From Collinsella sp. (GTDB lineage Bacteria > Actinomycetota > Coriobacteriia > Coriobacteriales > Coriobacteriaceae), in NCBI GenBank assembly GCA_018373675.1, contig JAHAGQ010000009.1, forward strand, positions 1 through 64,000: a stretch of DNA of 64,000 nt, written 5' to 3'. Positions 7,776 through 16,442 of the stretch are shown here, in pieces. The translations under genes and the position numbers were made by a program. Positions within the stretch are counted from its first letter, which is position 1, and each line of letters starts with the position of its first letter. The notes under the pieces are model-generated. The model was not told where the DNA came from. It ran no database searches and saw nothing but the letters and a program-made list of their open reading frames with translations.

Positions 7776-9536
7776 TTATGCCTCGAGGTTTTCCTCGATC
7801 CAGGCGACGGCACCCTTGGGATCCTTAGTGAGGTCGATGTACTGTTTGCCCTTGGGCGACAGCAGCGTGATGCCCAGGCGGTCGGTGTCGGCCTTCATCT
7901 CGTTGTAATAGGTGCGAACCTGCGGAGCCAGGACGATGACGTTGTACTGGTCCATGATGGCGTAGTGGCTGCCGTAGGCACCGGCGTTGGCGGTAATGTC
8001 GATGCCCAGCTCGTCGGCGCCTTCCTTAAGCGCGTTGGCGAGCAGTGCAGAGGTGCCGGCGCCAGCGCACAGAACCAGAACCCTCAGATCCTTGCCCTTA
8101 AGGGCGGACGGAGCTGCGGAGGCCTCAGTGGCAGAAGCGGTCTCGACAACAGGAGCCTCAACGGCGGGGGCGGCAGCGGTCTTGACGGCCTTGGTCTCCT
8201 CGGCCTCTTCTTCGGCCAGGGTCTCGGCCTCCTGCTTGCACAGGACGTTGTCGTAGGCCTTGCAGAACGGGTAGTAGATCAAGAAGTCAACGACCAGCAG
8301 GACGACAACCAGGACCAGAGAGATCGGCTGGAAGTTGGTGTCGATGAAGGTGCCGATCGGTCCGGGGAGTGCCCACGGCATGGCATAGATAAAGCCGTTC
8401 ATGCCCAAAAAGTCGATGAAGAACTTACCAATGAGGACGTTGGCCACGGGGGCAAACAGGAACGGGATCAGGAAGTACGGGTTGAGGATGATGGGCGCGG
8501 CGAACAGCAGCGGCTCGTTGACGGCGAACATCACGGGCACGACAGAGGCTTTGCCGACGGCCTTGAGCTGCTTGGAGCGCATAAAGAGCAGGAAGATGAT
8601 CGGGACAATGAACGTGGCGCCGGTGCCGCCGAGTTCGCCGATGTAGTTACCGAAGTTTTCGGTCAGGGCGAGGGCGGGGTGACCGCCGGCCTGCAGCGTG
8701 GCGAGGTTGGTGGTGATGTTGCCAAACAGCGCGGCGTTGAGGGCAGGCTTAACGACCGAGGGGCCGTGGATGCCCATGAACCAGAACAGCGGGATCATGA
8801 ACCAGATGAGGGCGAGGCCGGCGTAGGAATCGGCAGCGGCGAACAGCGGGCTCACCAGCGTGGAGATGACGTTGGCAAACGGGACGGCCAAGCAGGTGCG
8901 GCAGATAACGTCGATGACGGCGACAAACAGGATGGAGAAGCTGAAGGCGAAGATGTCGCGGAAGTTCTGGGCGATGGCGCCGGGGACTTCTTTGGGCAGC
9001 TTGATGGTGATGTCTCGCTTAATGCAGAAGGCATAGATGTTGACCGTGGCAAATGCGGCGACAAAGGAGCTCAGCAGGCCCTTGGTGCCCATGTTGTCGG
9101 TAAAGAACACCGAGACATCGGCGCCGTCGATCTTGGCACTCGTCTGGGTAACGGCCAAGATGAGCATAGCGCACATGGCGGCGACCATGGTGCTCGTGGC
9201 GTTGATGGCCTTGCCGGCAGGCATGCGGCGGTTCTTGGAGCCGGTCAGCGCGCTTGCGGTGGTGCCGGCGACCATGATGCCCACGACGCCCATCGTGAAG
9301 TTGTAAACCTTGTTGCAGAAGTTCACGACGTCGACGTTCCACCAGTCGGGCAGCGTAAAGCCGCCGACCGTGGCGACAACGCCCGGCAGGGTCGAAATAA
9401 GCAGGAAGACAGAAGAAGACAGGATGATGGGCATTGCTGCCAAAAAGCCGTCTTTAATGGCCTGAAGGTAGATGTTCTTAGAGACCTTGTCGAAGTACGG
9501 CTGACCTTTCTCCAAGAACTTAACGATCGATTCCAT
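7776..9536 (-). CDS. PTS lactose/cellobiose-type EIICB permease (module 2)
   Basis: The 586-aa protein has the same architecture as its paralogue at 4374: Lac-family EIIC helices, FMGIHGPSVV and AVNEPLLFAAP loops, an Ala/Glu-rich linker, and a C-terminal EIIB with Cys490 in VLVLCAGAGTSA. The RBS GAGGAG lies eight bases before the ATG. Here the GH1 gene comes first and the permease second, the reverse of modules 1 and 3. It phosphorylates its sugar via a separate EIIA, probably LacF at 17662. The C-terminal half is strikingly close to module 1, which suggests recent duplication. Confidence 0.9.
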   Translation of the reverse strand: MESIVKFLEKGQPYFDKVSKNIYLQAIKDGFLAAMPIILSSSVFLLISTLPGVVATVGGFTLPDWWNVDVVNFCNKVYNFTMGVVGIMVAGTTASALTGSKNRRMPAGKAINATSTMVAAMCAMLILAVTQTSAKIDGADVSVFFTDNMGTKGLLSSFVAAFATVNIYAFCIKRDITIKLPKEVPGAIAQNFRDIFAFSFSILFVAVIDVICRTCLAVPFANVISTLVSPLFAAADSYAGLALIWFMIPLFWFMGIHGPSVVKPALNAALFGNITTNLATLQAGGHPALALTENFGNYIGELGGTGATFIVPIIFLLFMRSKQLKAVGKASVVPVMFAVNEPLLFAAPIILNPYFLIPFLFAPVANVLIGKFFIDFLGMNGFIYAMPWALPGPIGTFIDTNFQPISLVLVVVLLVVDFLIYYPFCKAYDNVLCKQEAETLAEEEAEETKAVKTAAAPAVEAPVVETASATEASAAPSALKGKDLRVLVLCAGAGTSALLANALKEGADELGIDITANAGAYGSHYAIMDQYNVIVLAPQVRTYYNEMKADTDRLGITLLSPKGKQYIDLTKDPKGAVAWIEENLEA

Positions 9537-9711
9537 AGTTCACGCTCCTCTTTGCATGAAATCTTAATGGCATGGACGTTGAAAACCTATATGGTCTCCC
9601 GCTTGCTAAAAGCCCGGGTGCAGGCGGGGTCGGTCCCAGGGGGAGAGAGGGGAGCGGCTGGGTTTGTATCGCATAGGGCCCTCCCTTCTCGGGGGAAAGC
9701 GAGGCGATGCG

Positions 9712-11154
9712 CTACTGCGCGTCCGCCATAGTGTCGGCGAGCTCCTTGTACCAGAGTGCCGACTGCTTGATGTAGCGTTTTTGCGTGTCGAAGTCGATGT
9801 AGAACAGGCCGTAGCGCTTGTTATAGCCATTGGCCCACGAGAACTGGTCCTGCAGGCTCCAGATAAAGTAGCCCTGGACGTCGACGCCCTCGGCGCGCGC
9901 CTGGAGCACCTTCTCCATGTGCTGGTCGACAAAGTCGATGCGCTCGGGATCGGCGACGATGCCGTTTGCGTCGGGCTCGGGGTCCTTGTGGCCCAGGCCG
10001 TTTTCGGTGATATAGATGACGGGGAGGTTGGGATAGGTGGCGCTGATGTGCTTGAGCGTGTCGTAGAGGCCTTGCGGGTAGATGAGCCAATCCCAGTCGG
10101 TGGTGGGGATACCCGGCATATCGACCTGCTGCCCGACGCCCTTAAACTTAAAGCACGAGGTGCCCTTGTCTCCGGTGCCGTTAAAGCTGTTGGTGGACTC
10201 GCCATCGTAGGCGGCGATAAACGCCGACTGATAGTAGTTGAGGCCGAACATATCGTTGCGGGGCGCCGCCTTGGCGAGCTCCTCCATGTCGCTGTCCTCA
10301 ACCGTAAGTGTGGCGTTGTTGGCACGCAGAATCTCGTTGATGAGTGAGAGAGTGCGCGCGGAGTAGTGACCCAGGAAGGCGCCGTCCATGATGAAGTCGG
10401 TGTAGAAGGCGTTGTACAGGTCGGCGGCGTGCTGGTCGGCGGGCGAGTCGGTGGCAGGATATGCCGGCGTCAGGACGTTGACCATGCCAATGCGTCCGCC
10501 CAGGTGCTCGGTCTCGTCAAGATCCTTATACAGGTTGACGGCGCGGGCGTGGGCAACGAGCTCGTTGTGCTGGCTCTGGATGCCGCTCGTCACATCAAAG
10601 TGATGGTTGGGCGGGAAGTTGCCTTGGATGTATTGGGAGTGCGAGAGGCTGATGAGCTCGTTGATGGTGAACCAATTCTTGACCTCGCGGAACTCGCGGA
10701 AGCAGAACTCGGCATAGCGCACATAGGCGTCGACGGTCTTGCGGTTGAGCCAGTCGCCCTGGTTGAACAGGGCGGCGGGGGAGTCAAAGTGATGCAGGGA
10801 CACATAGGGCTCGACGCCATACTTTTTGCAGCAGGCGAACAGCTCGTGGTAGTGCTTAACGCCCTCGGCGAGGGGTTCGGCATCGTCGCCGTTGGGGAAG
10901 ATGCGGGTCCAGGCGATGGACACACGAATGGCGTTGAGTCCATGCTCGGCAGAAAGGCGGATATCCTCCTCGTAGCGGTTGTAGAAATCACTGGCCGGGT
11001 CGGGCAAAAAGCGACCCTGGGCGACAAGGTAATCGTCCCACATGGTCTTACCCTTGCCTGCCACCTTCGTGGAACCTTCCGTTTGGTACGCGGCGGTTGC
11101 GGCGCCCCAAACAAAGCCCTTCGGCAGCTGCTGTACGCGGTTTAGCAAAGACAT
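9712..11154 (-). CDS. GH1 6-phospho-beta-galactosidase/glucosidase (module 2)
   Basis: The 480-aa GH1 enzyme has acid/base Glu in WFTINEL (most relatives have TFNE), nucleophile Glu in YITENGLG, and the phosphate-site block FSWANGYNKRYG that includes the LacG-type Trp. AGAGGG sits nine bases before the ATG at 11154; an ATG two codons earlier is too close. It is first in its operon and followed by the EIICB after a 175-base gap. It differs from the module 1 and 3 enzymes in the substrate-entry loops, so a different beta-galactoside is possible. Confidence 0.87.
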   Translation of the reverse strand: MSLLNRVQQLPKGFVWGAATAAYQTEGSTKVAGKGKTMWDDYLVAQGRFLPDPASDFYNRYEEDIRLSAEHGLNAIRVSIAWTRIFPNGDDAEPLAEGVKHYHELFACCKKYGVEPYVSLHHFDSPAALFNQGDWLNRKTVDAYVRYAEFCFREFREVKNWFTINELISLSHSQYIQGNFPPNHHFDVTSGIQSQHNELVAHARAVNLYKDLDETEHLGGRIGMVNVLTPAYPATDSPADQHAADLYNAFYTDFIMDGAFLGHYSARTLSLINEILRANNATLTVEDSDMEELAKAAPRNDMFGLNYYQSAFIAAYDGESTNSFNGTGDKGTSCFKFKGVGQQVDMPGIPTTDWDWLIYPQGLYDTLKHISATYPNLPVIYITENGLGHKDPEPDANGIVADPERIDFVDQHMEKVLQARAEGVDVQGYFIWSLQDQFSWANGYNKRYGLFYIDFDTQKRYIKQSALWYKELADTMADAQ

Positions 11155-11274
11155 ATGCATACACCCTCTCGTCTCGCTGTTCGATATTGTGCGTTTGTGC
11201 TCAGGAGGCTCCCTGGTTAGCGTTCAGCGGTGAAAAAGCCCGATAAACACTATCTTAAAATGATTAGAACCAAA

Positions 11275-11312
11275 ATGAGCACGTGAACATTTGACAATGA
11301 GCACGTTAGCAT
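11275..11312. promoter_or_regulatory. LacI operators, module 2 (two sites)
   Basis: ATGAGCACGTGAACAT (11275-11290) and ATGAGCACGTTAGCAT (11297-11312) are 22 bp apart. A third copy, ATGAGCACGTTATCAA, lies at 11429-11444 in front of the LacI gene. The first fits the dyad ATGNNCACGTGNNCAT. The arrangement fits repression of the GH1/PTS operon and autoregulation. Confidence 0.72.
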
Positions 11313-11349
11313 CCGGCTGGGATGTATAGAAACAAAACAACTTCAAACA

Positions 11350-11382
11350 GCCGCGAACGGTTGTATTTGTTCGGTAAGCGGT
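11350..11382 (-). promoter_or_regulatory. LytTR-like direct repeat, module 2
   Basis: On the minus strand ACCGCTTACCGA (11371-11382) and ACCGTTCGCGGC (11350-11361) are 21 bp apart. It points to the GH1 gene and lies upstream of the LacI operators. Confidence 0.6.
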
Positions 11383-11428
11383 TTTGATTGACAGAAGTTT
11401 TCATGTTGTGGTATATGGCTCGGGTATC

Positions 11429-11444
11429 ATGAGCACGTTATCAA
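11429..11444. promoter_or_regulatory. LacI operator near the module 2 regulator
   Basis: This is the third copy of the ATGAGCACGTT site, 52 bases before the regulator start, suggesting autoregulation. Confidence 0.6.
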
Positions 11445-11495
11445 TGTATGTACGATGCGCCATGGGCGCGGGGAATAGTTGGGAAGCAGGTTAGC

Positions 11496-12533
11496 GTGGA
11501 AGGCATGGCTCAGCGGACAAGGAATGGTCGTTCGGCGAGCGCGGCAGAGGTTGCGGCGCTCGCTGGCGTGAGCCGCCAGACTGTGTCTCGCGTGGTCAAC
11601 GGTATGCCCAACGTGACGGAAAAGACGCGCAAGCGTGTGCTGGCCGCCATGGAAGAGCTGGGCTTTCGTCCCAATTTTGCTGGAACGGCGTTGCGCGGCG
11701 GGTCGTATCGTTCTATTGGCCTGTGCATGTACAACATCACACGTGTCGGTAACCTGGCGACGCTCGAGGGTATCATGCAAGCGGCGCGCGAGCATGATTT
11801 TGCCGTCACTATGATCGAGATGGGCGGCGACAAGCCCTATACACTTGCCGATGCCTCGCGCCGCATGGTCGAGCGACCCGTCGACGGCATGATTCTCAAC
11901 ATGAACCGCATGGCTCCCGATTTTGAGGAGTTTGTTCCCCAGCCGGGAGTGCGAACGGTCATCCTGTCCATGTATGCGCATCCGCGCTGCACGACGATCG
12001 ACTCCGACCAGTATGGTTCGTGCGAGCTGTTGACCAATTATCTGCTGGAACATGGTCACTCGAATATGCGGTTTGTGGCGGGTCCGGAAAACTCGATTTC
12101 CTCGCGTTTTCGTGAGGCCGGTTGGCGCGATACGCTGGGTCGTGCTCATGTCGATGCCGCTCCGATGCTGCGTGGCGACTGGAGTGCGGACAGTGGGTAC
12201 GCCATGGGCGAGCGGATTGCGGCCGAGGTGCTTGCCGGCGGGTCGCAGGCGCCGACTGCCGTGCTTGCGGCAAATGACCAGATGGCGCTGGGCGTTATCG
12301 CCGCGCTCGAGAACGCGGGCCTGTCCGTGCCCGACGACGTGAGCGTGGTTGGTATCGACGACGCACTCGAGGGACTTGTTCCTCACAATCGGCTGACGAC
12401 GTTGCGATTTGATTTGCGCGGTGTCGGTAAGCTTGCGTTTGAGGCGGCGATTGGAGAGAGCTCGTCTATCGAGGCGATTCATGTGCCGAGTACGTTGGTC
12501 GAACGCTCGACTGTTAGGGACATACGGGGTTAG
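11496..12533 (+). CDS. LacI-family repressor (module 2)
   Basis: The product (345 aa) has an N-terminal HTH (SAAEVAALAGVSRQTVSRVV) and a LacI sensor domain ending in LVERSTVRDIRG. The GTG start at 11496 has AGG five bases upstream; an ATG at 11505 is possible. It is divergent from the GH1/PTS operon, with matching operators between and one in front of itself. Homology to the regulators at 6428, 16443 and 26297 extends over the full length. Confidence 0.88.
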   Translation: MEGMAQRTRNGRSASAAEVAALAGVSRQTVSRVVNGMPNVTEKTRKRVLAAMEELGFRPNFAGTALRGGSYRSIGLCMYNITRVGNLATLEGIMQAAREHDFAVTMIEMGGDKPYTLADASRRMVERPVDGMILNMNRMAPDFEEFVPQPGVRTVILSMYAHPRCTTIDSDQYGSCELLTNYLLEHGHSNMRFVAGPENSISSRFREAGWRDTLGRAHVDAAPMLRGDWSADSGYAMGERIAAEVLAGGSQAPTAVLAANDQMALGVIAALENAGLSVPDDVSVVGIDDALEGLVPHNRLTTLRFDLRGVGKLAFEAAIGESSSIEAIHVPSTLVERSTVRDIRG

Positions 12534-12541
12534 GTCCTACT

Positions 12542-12691
12542 CCGTTTGTCTCGATTTGTAACAGGTAGACGGTCAAAAGCGGGCTACGTGTTACAGATTT
12601 AGATTCTTCGGAAAGAGCAATCCTGTTCGTCTCAATCTGTAACAGCTAGGACCCAAAAACTCGGCTAGATGTTACAGATTGAGACAAACGG
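12542..12691. repeat. Palindromic repeat pair (types B then A)
   Basis: Palindromes lie at 12542-12606 (centre GTAG/CTAC) and 12622-12691 (centre CTAG/CTAG), placed between the module 2 LacI gene and the convergent module 3 operon. Same family as 2647-2790 and 7455-7683. Confidence 0.8.
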
Positions 12692-12698
12692 ACCCGCC

Positions 12699-12743
12699 CA
12701 AAAAGGCCGGGGGCGGCGCGCCGTGTGACGTGCCGCCCCCGGC
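12699..12743 (-). terminator. Terminator of the module 3 operon
   Basis: On the minus strand GCCGGGGGCGGC/GCCGCCCCCGGC is followed by CTTTTTGG. It lies 60 bases past the stop of the GH1 gene at 12804. Confidence 0.85.
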
Positions 12744-12803
12744 TGAGAAATGGGGACAGGTTATGTGGGCGGTGCAATTCCGCCAACCGCTCGTCGCAAG
12801 CCG

Positions 12804-14243
12804 CTAGTCCAGACGACGGGTCTGCGCCACGTGCTTATACCAGTATGCGCTTGCCTTGGGCGTGCGCTTCTGGGTTTCAAAGTCAACGTAGAAGAAGCCG
12901 TAACGCTTGTTGTAACCATTGGTCCAGGAGAACTGATCCTGCAGGCTCCACAGGAAGTAGCCACCCACGTTGACGCCCACCTCCATGGCCTTGAGCAACC
13001 AGCGCAGGTGCTGCTCGATGTAGTCGATGCGCGGCTGGTCGTCCACAAAACCGTCCTTGTAGGGGTCCTTGTAGCCCATGCCGTTCTCGGTGATGAAGAT
13101 TTGCTTGTAGTTGGGGTAGCGCTGCTTAATGTAGACGAGCAGATCGAACAGGCCCTCGGGATAGATGATCCAGTCCCAGTCGGTGGTGGGGATGCCAGGC
13201 TTGTTCACATGCTCGCCAATGCCCTTAACGCGCCAGCGGCCGGTGCCCTTCTCGCCCGTACCGTTGTGGTGCAGGTCGTTCTCGCCGTCATAAGCCTTCA
13301 AGAAGCGGCACTGGTAGTTGTTAACGCCCAGGTAGTCGTTGTAGAGCGCGGCCTCGCGCATGATCTCGAGATCCTCGTCCAGGATCTCGATGGTGCCGCC
13401 CGAGATGGCCGCCAAGCGGTTGGCGCACTCGAGGGTGTCGGGCGCGTAGTCGCCGCGGAAGGTGGCGTCGAGCAAGAACTGGTTCTGCAGCACGTGCTCG
13501 TTGTTGGCGGCCTTGATGTCGGCGGGGTCGTTCTCGTTGAGCGGATACTTGAACTCCAGCGACTGGATGACGCCGATTTTGCCCTTAAAACCGCCGTTGT
13601 GGAAAGCCAGCACGGCCTTGGCGTGGGCGAGCATCATGTTGTGCTCGCACTGGAAGGCCTCGGCCAGATGAGCTTTGACGCCACCGGGGAAGGTGCCCTC
13701 GATGTAGGTGTTGGAGGCGTCGGCCCAGATCTCGTTAAAGGTGAACCAGTAGGTCACCTGGTCGGCGTACTCCTTAAAGCAGAAGGTGGCAAAGTCCACA
13801 AAGGCGTCGATGGTCTCGCGGTTGAGGAAATCGCCCTTCTCAAAGAGGGGCAGCGGCGTGTCAAAGTGATGCAGCGTGACAAACGGCTCAACATGGTGCT
13901 TATGGCATTCGGCGAAGAGGTCGTGGTAGAACTGGACGCCCTCGGGGTTGATCTCGCCGGTGCCGTTGGGGAAGATGCGGCTCCAGGCGATGGAGAGGCG
14001 GATGCCGTTGATGCCAAACTCCTCGCACAGTTCCAGGTCGACGGGGTACTGGTTGTAGAAGTCCGAAGCGGGATCGGGGGAAAAGCGCCCCTGGGCCTCC
14101 AGGAAGTCGTCCCAGGCAACCTTGCCCTTACCGTGAGTGCGGGTCTCGCCCTCTACCTGGTAGGCAGCAGTGGCGCCGCCAAAGACAAAGTCCTCGGGAA
14201 ACTGCGCAGGCGGGTTAGTGACGCTAGCAGGGTTAACGGACAT
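12804..14243 (-). CDS. lacG: GH1 6-phospho-beta-galactosidase (module 3, LacG-like)
   Basis: The 479-aa GH1 enzyme splits lactose-6-phosphate into glucose and galactose-6-phosphate. It carries acid/base Glu in WFTFNEIW, nucleophile Glu in FITENGMGYKD and the LacG phosphate block FSWTNGYNKRYG. Its permease partner is the closest of the three to staphylococcal LacE, so this is my best candidate for the true lacG. It is the second gene of the operon after EIICB (14310), separated by a hairpin (14267-14300). A weak GGAT precedes its ATG. The galactose-6-phosphate made would enter lacAB-lacC. Confidence 0.88.
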   Translation of the reverse strand: MSVNPASVTNPPAQFPEDFVFGGATAAYQVEGETRTHGKGKVAWDDFLEAQGRFSPDPASDFYNQYPVDLELCEEFGINGIRLSIAWSRIFPNGTGEINPEGVQFYHDLFAECHKHHVEPFVTLHHFDTPLPLFEKGDFLNRETIDAFVDFATFCFKEYADQVTYWFTFNEIWADASNTYIEGTFPGGVKAHLAEAFQCEHNMMLAHAKAVLAFHNGGFKGKIGVIQSLEFKYPLNENDPADIKAANNEHVLQNQFLLDATFRGDYAPDTLECANRLAAISGGTIEILDEDLEIMREAALYNDYLGVNNYQCRFLKAYDGENDLHHNGTGEKGTGRWRVKGIGEHVNKPGIPTTDWDWIIYPEGLFDLLVYIKQRYPNYKQIFITENGMGYKDPYKDGFVDDQPRIDYIEQHLRWLLKAMEVGVNVGGYFLWSLQDQFSWTNGYNKRYGFFYVDFETQKRTPKASAYWYKHVAQTRRLD

Positions 14244-14266
14244 GATGATCCAATCGTCTAAATCGA

Positions 14267-14300
14267 AGGGCCAGCCGGTCTTGGATGGTCGGCTGGCCCT
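14267..14300 (-). promoter_or_regulatory. Intercistronic hairpin EIICB-GH1, module 3
   Basis: AGGGCCAGCCG/CGGCTGGCCCT, an 11-bp perfect stem without U tract, lies between lacE and lacG. It occupies the same position as the hairpin at 4333-4359. Confidence 0.55.
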
Positions 14301-14309
14301 GAGCGTTAC

Positions 14310-16085
14310 TTACTTCGAGAGTTGCTCGCTTACGAAGGCGAGAGACTTGTCGCCGTTCTGGGAGAGCTCGATGTACTGCTTGCCACGGCAGGCGACGCAC
14401 TTGTTGCCCACGCGCTCGCAGTCCTTCTGAAGGTCGGCCAGGTAGCTTGCGGCCTGCGGGGCCAGGACGACCAGGTCAAAGTCGGGGAGCATGTCAACGT
14501 GGTTGCCATAGGCCTCGGCAGCGGTTTCAAGATCGATGCCGCGCTCCTTGGCGGCCTTGGCCAGCGCGTTGGCGAGCAGGCCCGAGGTTCCGCCGCCCTG
14601 GCAGAGCACGAGCACGCGCTTGCCGTTGAGGTCGCTAGTGGCCGTAGCCTCGGTGGCGGGCGCTGCGGAAGCGGCGGGGGCGCCGGCCTTCACGGCCTCG
14701 GCAGCAGCGCCGGCGGCAACGCTCTTGGCGTCAGCCTTGCCCTGGAAGGCGTCGTTGAGCTTGGCGGCCTTCTCAGCGTTCTTGGCGGCGAGCTCCTCCT
14801 GGGAGATCTCGGCCTCCTCGGTGCACTTCTGGGCGTCATAGGCACGGAAGAACGGGTAGTACAGGGCAAAGTCGACGACCAGGATAAGGGCGAGCATCAC
14901 AAAGGCGAGCGGCTGGAAGCCCAAGCCCATGATGGTGCCGATGGGGCCGGGGACGGTCCAAGGCAGGGTGTACATAAAGCCGTTCATGCCCAAGAAGTCG
15001 ATAAAGATCTTGAGGATCCAGATGTTGGCGATCGGGGCAAAGACAAACGGGACAAAGAAGACGGGATTGAGCACGATAGGTGCGGCGAACAGCAGCGGCT
15101 CGTTAACGGCAAAGCACACGGGGACGATGGCGGCCTTACCGACGGCGCGCATCTCCTGGGACTTGGCCAGGAAGCAGAACATAAAGACCAGGACGAGCGT
15201 GGCGCCGGTGCCGCCCATGCAGACGACGAAGTACTGGGCACCCTGGGTCAAGACAGCGGAAGCGTGCTGGCCGGCCTGGAACGCAGCCAGGTTGTCGGTC
15301 ATGTTGGCAACGAGGGCGGCGGCGATGGCGGGCTCGACGATCGAGGGGCCGTGGACGCCGACGAACCAGAACAGGCTCATGGCGCCGTAGATCACAGCAA
15401 GGCCGATGTAGCCGTCGGCAGCGGTGAACAGGGGCTGGAACACCTGGATGACACCCTGGGCAAAGCAGAAGCCAAAGGCAGCGCGGAAGACGATGTCGAA
15501 GACCCAAAAGACGGTGATGCAGACGGAGAAGGGGATGATGTCCTTAAAGGTCTGCGAGATGTTGGGCGGAACCTGCTCGGGCATCTTGACGGTGATGTTA
15601 CGCTTGATAAAGAACTTGTAGATGATGCCGGTCACAAACGCAGCGATGAAGGCGGTCAACAGGCCCTTGGAACCAAGGTAGGTGGTGTTGAAGCCACTGG
15701 CGGCGTCCGTGGCGATCGTGTCGCTCGAAAGGAGCAAGAAGCCGATGATGGCCGCGCACATGCACGAGATAAAGTTGATCTGGTTATTCTTGGGCAGATC
15801 GCGGTTCTGGGCGTCGGCGAAGTGCTTGGCGGTGGTGGCGGCGCAGGCGATGGCCAGGATGCCCATGGAGTAGTTGTAGCACTTCCACAGGGCATTGTTG
15901 ATGTCATCGGGCCAGTAGAAACCCCAGATGTTGGGGACCGAGGCTACCAGGCAGAAGATGGACGAGAAGATGATGATGGGGATGACGGAGATAAAGCCGT
16001 CGCGAATCGCCTTGAGGTACTTGTTGCGGGCGATCGCGTTGAAAAAGGGCTGGCCCTTTTCGATGATGGCGATAAGTTGCTCCAT
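14310..16085 (-). CDS. lacE: PTS lactose-specific EIICB (LacE-like, module 3)
   Basis: The 591-aa lactose permease has EIIC helices (1-430) with FVGVHGPSIVEPAIAA, MGGTGATL and FAVNEPLLFAAP, a long Ala/Lys linker, and EIIB with Cys495 in VLVLCQGGGTSG. These blocks and the EKGQPFF N-terminus match staphylococcal LacE, as recalled, better than the two paralogues do. The RBS TAGGAGC precedes the ATG. It needs LacF (17662) for the phosphate relay. Two LacI operators and a LytTR-like repeat lie upstream. Confidence 0.9.
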   Translation of the reverse strand: MEQLIAIIEKGQPFFNAIARNKYLKAIRDGFISVIPIIIFSSIFCLVASVPNIWGFYWPDDINNALWKCYNYSMGILAIACAATTAKHFADAQNRDLPKNNQINFISCMCAAIIGFLLLSSDTIATDAASGFNTTYLGSKGLLTAFIAAFVTGIIYKFFIKRNITVKMPEQVPPNISQTFKDIIPFSVCITVFWVFDIVFRAAFGFCFAQGVIQVFQPLFTAADGYIGLAVIYGAMSLFWFVGVHGPSIVEPAIAAALVANMTDNLAAFQAGQHASAVLTQGAQYFVVCMGGTGATLVLVFMFCFLAKSQEMRAVGKAAIVPVCFAVNEPLLFAAPIVLNPVFFVPFVFAPIANIWILKIFIDFLGMNGFMYTLPWTVPGPIGTIMGLGFQPLAFVMLALILVVDFALYYPFFRAYDAQKCTEEAEISQEELAAKNAEKAAKLNDAFQGKADAKSVAAGAAAEAVKAGAPAASAAPATEATATSDLNGKRVLVLCQGGGTSGLLANALAKAAKERGIDLETAAEAYGNHVDMLPDFDLVVLAPQAASYLADLQKDCERVGNKCVACRGKQYIELSQNGDKSLAFVSEQLSK

Positions 16086-16146
16086 GCAATGCTCCTAAGA
16101 GTCGGTGGGTTAACAACGATGGTAGCTTTTGGCGTTCGGTTGCCAA

Positions 16147-16164
16147 AATGTTGACGTTGCCATT
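16147..16164. promoter_or_regulatory. LacI operator, module 3 (proximal to lacE)
   Basis: AATGTTGACGTTGCCATT is an imperfect dyad. It is the inverted form of the site at 16267-16284. Confidence 0.65.
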
Positions 16165-16266
16165 TTGCGACACAAAAAAAGACGCGAACCGGTGGTTCCT
16201 GTGCCTGCGAACCGTCGATTCCCTATGCGTAAACGTTTGAGCCGCCCGGTGGCTCTGTGTTTGCAC

Positions 16267-16284
16267 AATGGCAACGTTAACATT
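16267..16284. promoter_or_regulatory. LacI operator, module 3 (middle)
   Basis: AATGGCAACGTTAACATT. Together with 16147 and a third, weaker copy at 16412-16429 (AATGGCATCGTTGACATA, just before the LacI start) it forms a three-operator set. Confidence 0.68.
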
Positions 16285-16319
16285 TGGGCGCCAAAAGCCG
16301 TTTGGGGAAGCAAAAATGT

Positions 16320-16350
16320 CGGTGAACGGTAGGTTTTGGGTGGTGAGCGT
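16320..16350 (-). promoter_or_regulatory. LytTR-like direct repeat, module 3
   Basis: On the minus strand ACCGTTCACCG (16320-16330) is preceded by ACGCTCACCA (16341-16350). The second half is one base short, so the match is weaker. It lies upstream of the operators relative to lacE, as in modules 1 and 2. Confidence 0.45.
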
Positions 16351-16411
16351 ATGGTGGGGGAGGCGTTGGATATACTTGAAGACGTTTCATTTGACTGCGC
16401 AGGATGCCACT

Positions 16412-16429
16412 AATGGCATCGTTGACATA
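16412..16429. promoter_or_regulatory. LacI operator at the module 3 regulator start
   Basis: AATGGCATCGTTGACATA ends 13 bases before the ATG at 16443, so a bound repressor would block its own gene. Confidence 0.55.
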
Positions 16430-16442
16430 GAAAGATCGACCT

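Noticed and set aside
7707..9731. 674-codon open frame antisense to the module 2 permease
   Set aside because: Same reason; long antisense frames arise from GC-rich third positions in Ala/Asp/Glu-rich genes.
2647..12691. Repeated palindromes as a CRISPR array
   Set aside because: Copies are few, spacing is irregular, there are no unique spacers of fixed length and no cas genes.
13309..13329. Possible further intergenic operators similar to the LacI sites inside coding regions
   Set aside because: No match to the ACGT-centred dyads could be supported within the genes.
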